From Dysidea avara (taxonomy: Eukaryota; Porifera; Demospongiae; Dictyoceratida; Dysideidae), in the NCBI RefSeq assembly GCF_963678975.1, contig NC_089275.1, positions 23,497,977-23,561,976 on the forward strand: a stretch of 64,000 bases of DNA, given 5' to 3'. The translations under genes were made by a program, and so were the position numbers. The notes under the pieces are model-generated. The model made no database searches and had not been told where the DNA came from. It worked only from the letters and a program-made list of their open reading frames with translations. The number at the start of each line of letters is the position of its first letter. The first letter of the stretch is position 1. Positions 38,001 through 50,000 of the stretch are shown piece after piece.

Positions 38001-41000
38001 TAGTGCAAATGTGGTGGCGTGTCAATGATTTATAGTGTACTGTCAAAATTATGCATTTAATTATTTTCTGCCTCATTGTTGTATTATTGTGCTTCTATCA
38101 TACAGTACAGTGGGTCCTCAGTTATCCAAACAGCTTTGTTGTTATAGTTAGCCAAAAGTGTTCAGATAAGTGGAATTGTTTGGATAACTGAAGCAAGTGA
38201 AATTGTTCAAATGTTCACTGTGTTGCATTAAAATTATGATAACACATTTACTTAATCAACTATTAATTATTTAGATTAATGATTATGATGTGTGTTGTGT
38301 ATGTACAGCCACCACCTCAGCAATACCAGTCCACTTTGTAACATCTAGTAGGGCTGGTGAGCGCCGTCTTGCGGGTACGTTCAATATTACTTTAGTAATT
38401 TTACAAGTATTGTTTGACCTATGCAAGTACAATTACATATGCATGGATTATTATATTTGTATTTATCATAACAGACTGCTTCATGTCGACTAGACAGCTG
38501 CATAGAACACCACCTGGTACGTTTATTTACTCTTGTTAGTATGTACACAAAAGTAGGAATTTTCAACTAAAGTAGGGACCTGGAACTTTGATTTTTAAAA
38601 AAGTACCCAAGCTGGAGTGGTGCACGATATTGAATCACAGTAAGAAGTGTTATTTCCCTACTGTGCTCAATAAATGCACAGTGGAGATATAACACTTCTT
38701 ATTGTTTTACTGCTTTTTTCAGTACTTTTTATCAATGTACTATGGTTTCTACCAAGAGTTAATAATAAGAGAGGAGAGTGTCTAATGCTGTATAGTGCTG
38801 TAATAGATGATTGTACAGAAGTCAAATGGCTTCATTTCCGTGTATCGTATAGGCTTCTAGTATTTGTTCGTTTCCTTACCGCAATTAGTTTAGCCACACC
38901 GTGATGAATCCTTGAGAATATTTGAAGACTGAACTAAAGACTGAGCTGTATGTACAGGGAACAGTGCTCCTTCTATTGAAGAATGCTCAAAGGTAGGGTA
39001 ACATGGCGACGCAGTGAAAATCCAAAGTGATACTCCACTTTTGGTTCAGTGTTTATTGGTTCTCAGACGCTCTCCCCCAGAGTTATCTTCGAGGTTAACA
39101 ACCACACTTCTTTACGCAACAGAGCAATGCTCTTCGTGGTGAACTGGAACATCCGAGTTGAACACACGCCCTTGTGTCTGGGATAGCCTTTGTGGTTAAA
39201 TGCGATAGTATACTAGCCAGTCTGTACGTTACGTGGAAAAGAAGCCGTTTAACTTCTGCGCAATCATCTATTACAAGACCATACAGCATTAGACACTCTC
39301 CTCTCTTATTATTAACTCTTGTTTCTACTTTAGTTGAAAATTCCTATTTTTGTGTACTTGTTTATTAACTTTTTTTGTAAAATAGAATTATTGTGACTGG
39401 TGAACCCATGCTTACTCATCAAAAGAAAAGTGTTGCGTGTCCTTGCTACCAATTATTGTCAGAAAAGTGAAGCATCTATTACGCTTCGCTGTCAGCCATG
39501 TTCAACCTGTTACACAGCATTAAAAATCAAGAACTGTTAGAAAAGCACCTCTGCAAATCAATGGAAAAAAATACTAATCATCCTTTGTGCGCCTCATTCA
39601 TCTTTGCTGGCAGCGAAAAGTATAGATTTGGCAGTAGCACTTGATGGCTTTCCTTTGTAATAGAAATCATCCGACATGAGATATATGAAGATGACATTAC
39701 ATGTACTGTGGTATGCCAAAATGCACCTCTCGAGCCGAAGCAATGTCGAACAATGAAAGTTACATTTGTCTGAAGGCATTGGTCAGTTACTCAGTCAGTC
39801 AGTCACTCGGTCAGTAGAAAATCCATTTAATATCTATTCTTAAATTCTGTAGCAACTAGTTGAAAGTATTTTGGGTTAATCTGAAAGCTTGTTTGGGCTT
39901 AGTTTTACCTAACCAATACTGCCTCACTGTCGTCAGGGAAAGTTGAGGCTGGCTTTTGGATGATGTTTTTCATGGGTCATGCCTACTTCTTTGTGGCCCC
40001 TACCATACAGTACGATATACTATACAGTACTATCATACTGTATGATATCCATTTTTATTGCACAAGCATTATCACCAAATTTTTAAGGCTTTTTGACAAT
40101 TTGGGATATGTACCATTGTAGTGTAGACAGCATTACAAAACATTCCTTTTAATATTCTATGTCAATTTGCCATTGCACAATGTAATGTCTATATGTGGAA
40201 GGTTTGGATTTTTCTGGCCACTAAAATCACCCTACAACCGGTCTCATGCACCTTCATGGTGCCTTAGCAGTATTGGTTCGGTATAACCATAGATATACGA
40301 CTCCGGTGTCACACACCCAGTATATCACCTGTACAATTGATGTCACTCTTTACTGTAGACTATCAGTGTAGGTTTAGCAGAATATGAAAGTTCTCTAAGG
40401 TTGAGCGATACAGGTTGCTTTGGTGGAAGTCATTGAATCGCCTTTCCCACAAAAGAACTCATCATATCGTGCCATTTGGTATTGCTTTGTACACCAAGAT
40501 ATGTTTCTGTTCCTATAGCAGCTGTGTACACCTTCTGGTATCAATGATACGTGGCTTTTTAGTACCTCTTTATTGTCATTAGAGTTGAACAGTATGGTTT
40601 GTAAGCCACGCCTTTATTTTAAATGCTGCATATTTCCTTGGTTACAACTTAACTAGGTCTTTTGTGTTTCTGTTCTCCTAACTCTGCACAGCTGCTGTCT
40701 AGCGTAACCGTTTGTCTTTCAAGCTTTAATCTAATGCCAAATCTGTGGAACAAAGCTAGCAGGATGGTAGCACACTTCGCTCTTAGATTCTAAATCACTC
40801 TCGCAAAACCTTTAAAACTTTATTAGGGGCTAATTAAATTAGTATATGATACAAATTATGGAAACCGCCTGTAACATTCGAAACAAGCCTATTTCTGATG
40901 CACGACGCCATTTCCAATCCCTACTAGGAGTCGTATATCTATGACATAACCAAGCACAAAAGTACTTTCAGTATGACCTGAAATGTTTCCAATCAATTTT

Positions 41001-44000
41001 TAAAAGAATGACTCAGTGCATAGAACCTTTAGATAAACAAAACCATAATTTGATAACAGCTAAGGCTATGGGCTTGATTTTTCCACTCTTCGGTGTCACT
41101 TCACCCTGATTTGTGACTGAGTCTGAGAAAACTGGTTTTATTGCCTATTTAAATGTATTGAGAAATGCCAGTTTTAGGTATCTAGTGTGCTGTAGCTCGC
41201 CAATGGTTGAAGCTATGTATACCAAAGTTTCACACGTTTTACACCAATTCCTTACTTTCCAGAGCATCCACTGTGCAAGTAGCCAACAACTAAATTTCCA
41301 GCCATTTTAGATAGTTTTTGAACTGAGGTTGACTGTAGCAGAAGAGCAAAAAGGGAGAGAGGTGGGGGCCCGGCCGGAAGGCAAGAGGCTGTTCAATGAA
41401 TTGAGAAAAGGAAGGCATAGGGATGAACTAGGTCAAGTTATGGGCCATTCAGGTCTCAAAACTGGCTAAAATAAAAGGAAATTCACAGCGAGGTATTTAT
41501 TCAACACCACAGATCTATACAGCCATCCCCAGGCTGACCAGAGCTCCACTAAGGTCCTATACCACATGTACTGATCACCACTGGACTTGGGAAAAGCAGC
41601 CAGCAAAACCAGACCACTTACATCTAGCTGATTTTGATTGAAATTAGATAGTTTGTTCATGTAGCTCTGTGTTCTGAGTGAAAAATCGAATCTGCTGACA
41701 TGGGTGATAAGATCGGTTTCCCAGGCTGGGCCACATTTATGGGTTTACTCAATGTAGCCACAATCCTTCTTGGTTTACTCCAGTGATCCCTTAATTTTAT
41801 TTTATTTTATTTTACTTACATTTTAGAGCCCATTAAGGATAAACTTGCTCACTTAGCTTAGTAGTTGTCTATAGACTTTAATTTCTATTGAAGTCATCTA
41901 CAAGATGTTATAGATACAAGCCATGCAATTACATAATGGTGTTCAAGCAGGCATGCAGTCAGCTGTTTACCACCATATACTAGCTCTTCAAACCAACTAA
42001 GTGATGTTTTCTGACTAGTGTAACTTTTTTATGGATGATACTAGGGGCTTGCTTTAATTGTCCTAAAATTTCTTTTTGCAAGGTGCATGCATGTTAACAG
42101 CTAGATAAGATAGTCAATGCCATCTGCTTGATGATTCAAGGATTTATAGCAGCTCAGCCAATGTCATCCTGCTACAAAGCTCACTTAGACTACTGTATCA
42201 GTGAATAATTAGCTGATGCTTGCATATTGTTTATGAAAACATGAAAGGTCACCTCATTGTTTGTGACAATTTGAACATATTGGTTAACAACAACAACAAC
42301 AACAACAACAACAACTGAGCAATCCTTTGACATTACGAACTTTAGGGGAAAATTTTACCTTGCATCAATCAACTCCTCAGTTTGTTGTGAACCAACATGG
42401 CCATCTAGAGGTTACTACAGTAGCTACCACATATTATAATGTGATATATTATTTATAGGAGCCACCACTAGTGCAGACGGCAGGAGCCATGCACCTGATC
42501 CCACTGGTGAGTTAAATCTAATGTGTGTAGTAAATTGTATTATAATTTTTTGAACCACATTTATACAATCAGTAGCAACATACTTTTAAACTTGTGCCCA
42601 AAGCTAAGTTGTGTTCAGATTTCTTTTGTTATAGCCTTACTATTGTACTTATAATGTTAATTATTATTTATGTACTGTTTTACTATGTAGCCCCCACTGT
42701 GACATGTAGTGCCTTTGCCTATAATGTACTGTTAATATATTTTCACCATCATAGGATCGATGACGTCGTCATCAGGCAGTGGGATCCGTGGTATGTTTAA
42801 ATGTTTTCTCTGTCCTGTATTTGTTGTGTGTACATGTACATGTGTTTGTGTATGCATGTGTGTGTGTCCTTCCTTATATGTGGATGTTTATATATAATGT
42901 GTTGTACTATGTTGTACTTTAAATGGGAAAAGTCCCAAAGTGTGCTATTATAACACTTTAGGTTATAGACATGTCAAAAGTTTGATCTGACAAGTGTGAC
43001 TTATGATTTATTTGCGACTTCATGAATTTTGAAAAATCTCCCATATGTTTACATCATTGATTCATAGAAAAAATTAATGTTTTAACTCACCAGTCCTGTT
43101 TGATCCGCCTTGCATTAATACATTATTTACATCAACTATTAATCATTTAGATTAATGATCATGTATAGGAAACACATCGTGATGTGATCATGATGTGACT
43201 TGTGACAATTTGATCATGTTGGTTAACAACAACAACAACAACTGAGTAATCCTTTGACATTACAAATGTGACCAGATTTTACAGAACGCACATCAGGCAA
43301 AATCAAACTAACACCACCAGTGGATAGCTACACTATCGTACTACAAGTTTTGACCCTCAGCACTACTCAAACTACACGAGGCTGGTTTTAGTAGACGTCT
43401 TTTCTGGGTAGTGTGGAGTGCCCAAATGGCGGTTTCAGGCCTTGTGAAGGACCTGGCTTGGCAAGAATCAGTGGTGTACTGGTGGACAGCCTAATAATGT
43501 TGGCCAGACGTGTTCTCTGTAGATTTTGCTACATATCAGCCACTAAGGAGCCAGCACAGCCCTGTAATCTCGTGTCTGGACTCCAGTCGTGGTCTGCCTC
43601 CATTTTGAGGCCTATCTTTTGCCCTCCCCGCCACCTCCCAGCCTCCACCCCTTTGTGAGCACTCGTGATACTACTTCGCTCGTCCAACTGCTCAAATTTT
43701 CTATCTTATTTGGTGGGAAACTGTACAAGCAGCTACAAGTACTGGAAGTAGCTTGAAAGGTAACAGATTGATGCATCTTTTGTGTAAATTTCATACGCGT
43801 GCTTGCTATCCTTGGAGAGTTATGCTGGCTTCAATTCTTTAAAACTGTTTATCTCGAAACTTCTAATGTGCGATTTGGATCGTTTTTCCAAAATCCAGTC
43901 ACAAATACTTTAGGGAAAAATTTTACCTTGCATCAATCAACTCAGTTTGTTGTGAACCAACATGGCTATCTAGAGGTTACTACAGTAGCTACTACATATT

Positions 44001-47000
44001 ATAATGTGATATATTGTTTATAGGAGCCACCACTGGTGCAGACGGCAGGAGCCATGCACCTGATCCCACTGGTGAGTTAAATATAATGTGTGTAGTAGTT
44101 AATTGTATTATAATTTTTTGAACCACATTTATACAATCAGTAGCAACATACTTTTAAACTTGTGCCCAAAGCTAAGTTGTGTTCAGATTTCTTTTGTTAT
44201 AGCCTTACTATTGTACTTATAATGTTAATTATTATTTATGTACTGTTTTACTATGTAGCCCCCACCGTGACAGGTGGTAAGTTGATAAACTTTGCCTGTA
44301 ATTTACTGTAAATATATTTTCACCATCATAGGATCGATGACGTCGTCATCAGGCAGTGGGATCCGTGGTATGTTTAAATGTTTTCTCTGTCCTGTATTTG
44401 TTGTGTGTACATGTACATGTGTTTGTGTATGCACGTGTGTGTCCTTCCTTATATGTGGATGTTTATATATAATGTGTTGTACTATGTTGTACTTTAAATG
44501 GGAAAAGTCCCAAAGTGTGCTATTATAACACTTTAGGTTATAGACATGTCAAAAGTTTGATCTGACAAGTGTGACTTATGATTTATTTGCGACTTCATGA
44601 ATTTTGAAAAATCTCCCATATGTTTACATCATTGATTCATAGAAAAATTAATGTTTTAACTCACCAGTCCTGTTTGATCCGCCTTGCATTAATACATTAT
44701 TTACATCAACTATTAATCATTTAGATTAATGATCATGATGTGTTTCCTATAGGTATACCAATGATTCAAGCAGCCAGGTTCATTTATACTGGTGGGAGCC
44801 GTTTGGCAGGTACGTTTAGTATTACTTTTTTATATAGTAGTTGCACAATGAGTACTGCATTGGGTAAAAAGCTGTTCATATGGGTAGAAAAGACTATTAA
44901 TGACTTGGTCAAAGGGTGATTTCCCTATTACAATCTCTTGTGAATCTTCAGGCCTGAATTAGGTGTCGTTATAATTACATGTACTACAAAGGTGGCCTTA
45001 ATGGTAGCTATAAGCCATGCAAAAGATACTTGTTTATGTGGAGCAGTAATTTTATATTGGCCTTTGCAAGTACAATTACATATTATATTGTACTTTGCGT
45101 GGGAGGATCAAAGCAATGCCGCATATCGTATTGTCCATATGGTACTAATCAACTGCATAACTGTACTGTATGAGTCATACAGTACAGTTATGCAACTAAT
45201 TGGGCAAATACAGCACACTTTGGCAAATACAGTACAGCTATGCAGAGAATTTATTTAAGGAATTTTATGTAAACAACACACTGTAAATCGCAAAAACCAG
45301 GCAAACTAATCCTATGAGTTCGTTCTATGGCTAGGAATAGATTGTATAAACACTTACTGATCGTCTGATCATGAAGCTTTTTAAACACTAAGATCACGTG
45401 CATGATGTTGTAAATTACTAAAACTAGCCAAATTAATCCTATTAGTTTGTTCTACAGCTAAAATTTCAGCTGTTTGAGTACTAGAGAAAGTCACTCCAAG
45501 CCAGATGACTAGGAAGTACAACATAGCAGTTAAAGCACCGCCTAAACTTGTGTGCAAGAAAAATACAACACTTGGGGGTGCAAATACAGCACTTGGGGGT
45601 GCAAATACAGCACGAGGCGAAGCCGAGTGCTGTATTAGTCTCTCAACTAGCCCTCTCGTGCTGTAATTTCCATACACTTATGTGGCGGTTCTTTGACTAT
45701 AAGTATCAATCTTTGTATTTGTATTTTTCATGACAGATTGCTTTATCTCACAACACGAGCTGCAAAGGACACCTGTTACAGGTATGTTAGTATGTATATA
45801 CAATTATGCAATATCCGTTAGTACTAGTATGTATGTAACAGTTGTATCATGTACCCGAGTGATCTGCCTGATGGCCCTTGAGCTTGGGTGTACATATTAG
45901 GCAAATCACGAGGGGACGTGATACAACTGATATGTACCATGCCAATGCAGGCGCCTGCAGGCGACCCAAACCAATATGAAACCATTAGACCAACTTGTGA
46001 AATTGTATTATGGGACAGCAGAAGCTAACGTTGTGACTACATTTGTTAACATGAGGGGAAAAGTCATATATAACAGTATCACCAAAATTTTCAATTAAGC
46101 GATTTTACAAGTATTTTAAACTCACTGCATGATTTTACAGATTACTACATTTACTAGGGGTAAGCTTTGCTGTAGAGTGTTTATCTCGTGTTACTTGAAA
46201 AGTGGGCCTCTCTGTATTCAAAATGTGGCAAATCACTTATGAATATGCTAAAGTACTAGTTCTCACCTTAAACCAACGTTTTTCAACTCATAGGATGGCA
46301 AGTGTAACAAATCGCTTCCATTTGAGTGCTGTAGGATGCAAAATCAAAGCATAGTTTTCATCACATGACCAATAATAAATTCCTACAATTAATTTCGGCT
46401 TGAGTTCACAAAGAATTTGGTGGTACTGCTCAAGGCCATGGTACATGTAAAATATACCATCGCCAGCCATGGTTTACAAGAGATGTATCCTGAAATTTGC
46501 CTTTGAAGGTAGGTGGCTTCATGGTACATAGCAATGATAAGAGTTGTACACACTAGTTTAACAATAGCCTTTTGTGCTTCAATATATCATTGTTTTTACA
46601 TATGTCTAGGTGTTGCAACAACCGTTCCAACAACCTATGCTGATGCAGTGAGAGGCATATCCGGTAAGTATACATGTATTGTTATAAATTTATTGATTAC
46701 ATGTGAAATATATGAGTACATACACCCCTGCACAGGGAGTGTATAAGACTAATCATGCATGCATACATTGTACAGGAGTATAATCATATAATATTTACAA
46801 GGTATACTGTATACCTGTAGTACTAAAATAGTAGGAATTGCAAAGATTTATGTTTCTCTCCCCACAAAAAAAAGAAAAGGAGCCAACTTCATGGCATGTA
46901 GAGCATATCCAGCTAAGGTGGTTTCCAGACTGTGTAGTGAGTGCAGGTTTGTATAGGGATGCCACGATAGTCGTGACATACAGCATGTCATGACATAAAG

Positions 47001-50000
47001 TTCCATGGTGTGATAGGACATTGGCTTCTTTATTTTGTGGCACAATTGTCTCCTAATAATACACACTTTTCCATTCATTTTGATCAAATTTGATGCAATA
47101 AATATGAGGAAATTTGACATAAATATGAGCAATTGTTGGTTGTTGATGTCATATCATACTTAATATTACTGATGTTTAAATTCATATTTTTGCATGTTTA
47201 ATAAAAATAAATTATATAAGTAACAGCTTCAGTTTTGAAACTTAAGAAATGCTTATGTCGTGACATACGACATGTGACATAAACATTTCTATGTCATGGC
47301 ATCCCTAGTGTGTAGCCGGGGCATCCACAGCAGTTAAGATAGTAAAATTTGAGAGGGTTCTGGAACTGGCACAGTATCATGAATTGAATACAATAAATCC
47401 AAACACATCTCAATGAGATATTTTATAGATGTAGTTGTAACATGGGAACGACTGATTTGCTTGATACGTGTGCCCAAATCCCAAGGGCTGTGGGTATACA
47501 TATCAGGCAAATCAGGAGTGTCCATGATTCAGCTATCATGAACCACGATAGTGGGTTCATAATAGGAATCGCAGAAGAATTTTGGAAATCCTAATAGAGC
47601 AGTCACCTAAAACCAGCCTTAGAAAGCAGACTCGGGCATAAAACAACACTCAGATGGCTTATTATCAAACACTGAACTCAGACAAATGGTGATATAGCAG
47701 TAAAAATGGCCTAGACGAAATTTGGAGACATTCAAAAATTGCGAATTTTACGTGAATTGTTCATATTATTATTCATAATATTATTATTATTATTCCTAGG
47801 ACCGTGTCACATACAACCAAGTACATACCCCAACACGACAGCCCCCCGGTGAGGCTATTAGGTGGTGAAGGCACGATCCCCAAATCATTTCAATACGTAT
47901 GTCACAGTAGTGACAGATATAACACAATAGTGGCATCGTAACTAAAGGCCACCAGTAGCTAAGTGCCAGTACATCATTGGTGTGGTAATGGCACAGTGAT
48001 GTGTACACAGTATATGTATACATAACATACAGGAGAGTACTATACATTATTGCAGTATTGTATGCAGCAATGCATTATAGGCAACATCACCAGATCAGTA
48101 AAAATTATTAGCCAATATACAGCACAGTATATCAAAATCAACTAGAGCTACATAGGGTTCATCAGTGGTATAGCAATGGCACAGTGATGGGTGACACACT
48201 ATAATTATGCATACACAACTTGCAGGAGATAGCTACACAATACTGTAGGAGTATGCAAGCCAGATGAACCAGATAAAGGAAGACAGCCAAGACAGCCATA
48301 ACCTAGTAGCTAAGCCAGGTGAAGGCAAAAAGGATTAAAGGGACAATGTGCTGTTTACAACATCTGATTATTTTGGGGCCCAATAAAATCATGTGATGCT
48401 TGTACTTTACCACCTGCAACATGAACTTGACAAGATAACAATGCAACCAGCTGGTCTTGGACAAGGGTTGAGTGGCTTAGCTTCCACACATCAAAACATA
48501 ATAGGCATGTAAACAGCTCATTGCCCCTTTAAGCATGTAGTTAATTGCCTGACACCAACACAAAGGAAGTTTGCCATGCCAGCTGCACAAGACAAGATTG
48601 TTTACTTGTATTTCATACTGTAAAGAACATGGCATGAGTTTTAATGTTTTCTTGTATTGTTAATTAATTAGCTAAATATTTTATGTGACTGGCAGCTGGC
48701 ATAAAGACTTGAGATGTTACAAACAGAAAAACTTACTTGTAATCTTCTTGTTTATGTGTAAAGTGGCCTCACCCTCTCCTGAAATCGTTTCATAGACATT
48801 CGCTAATCTTCTCCTTCGGCATTCTGTAATTGTGACTGTCTCTGGGAAAACCGGTCTTATCGCCCATTTAAAAGTATCCAGAAACGTCGGTTTTAAATAT
48901 TCTGTGTGTTGTAGCTGGCCAATGGTGGTAGCTACGCATACCAAATTTTCACACGTTTCACAACAACTTCTTACCTTCCTGATCATCCACTGAAGAAGTA
49001 GTCAACAGCTAAGTTTCCCGCCATTTTAGATAGTTTTTAAACCGAGGTTGTCTGTATCAGGCGAGCTCCAGAAGGGTGGGAGGCGGGGGGCCCTGGAAGG
49101 CGGGCAAGATGGTGTTCAAAAATTGAAAAGAGACGTGCTGGGATGAATTAGGCCAAGTTATAGGCCATTCAGGGCTCATAACTGGCTAAAATGAAAGGAA
49201 ATTTACAGCACAGGTCATTGTCCAACACCACAGAGCTGTACAGCCACACACAGCCATCTCTTGGTTGGCCAGGGCTCCATCAAGACCCCAGACCACTCGT
49301 ACGGCTCGCCACTGTGCTCTAGAAAAGCAGCCAGCAAAAGCAGACCACTTTACTCTGGTCGACTGTGGCAGTGAAACTAGATAGTGCATTCATTAAGCTT
49401 TGTGTTTGTGTGAAAAAATCAAACTTCCTGTCTTGGGCGATAAGAACGGTTTTCGTAGATCCAGTCACAATTAAGCAAGGGTGTAGTACTGGGCGTTATA
49501 TAGAATTACACGTATAGTCAAGTCATCAGCACGAACAGGTGCAATAATTATATGTTTGTGCCTTCATTCACAGGCGAATCAATCCCCAGATAGTTCATGT
49601 CTCTAGGCCTCGTAGTTTTCTCAAACATTAATTATTTATTTATTTAGGACGTAATTTTAACCGCGTTTCATATTATTCTTAGTACTTGGTTGTATAATTA
49701 TTTTGTTTCACTCGTGTACAGCCCAAGGCTTTCATTTTTCGCGATAAAAACTACACAGCCTTACTCACTGAGTCCTTCCGTGTGTCCATGACCCATTAAT
49801 TAACCCCTGTACTCCACAGATCGCTAACCGGCCTCCATCTCGATAAATTTCTAAGTTCTTTGCCATTGCCTGCTGTTCCATATACGGAAGAAGCCGTAGA
49901 AGAACAAAATTACAGGATCTTGTGTGCTCTGGGATGCATATTGTTCAACTACCGTACGGAGGGAAATTTTGGAGGGGGAAAAATTTGGCGAATCAAGCAA

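Larger units (their letters stand above)
42080..43190 (+). repeat. Duplicated micro-exon module B
   Basis: Intron and exon sequence homologous to 28240-30310 (module A) and 43195-44750 (module C): 'caatgccatctgcttgatgattcaagg', the ACA-repeat before 'atcctttgacatta', the block before micro-exon 1, and the tail after micro-exon 3. B and C are more alike than either is to A, so the second duplication is more recent. Confidence 0.85.

Noticed and set aside
43413-43658. 81-residue open frame on the plus strand
   Set aside because: It lies wholly inside a foldback MITE and is not conserved in related copies.
47801-47821. Possible exon after CCTAG in an ATT-rich run
   Set aside because: The donor would be A|GTACAT, unlike the G|GT pattern, and the peptide is not array-like.
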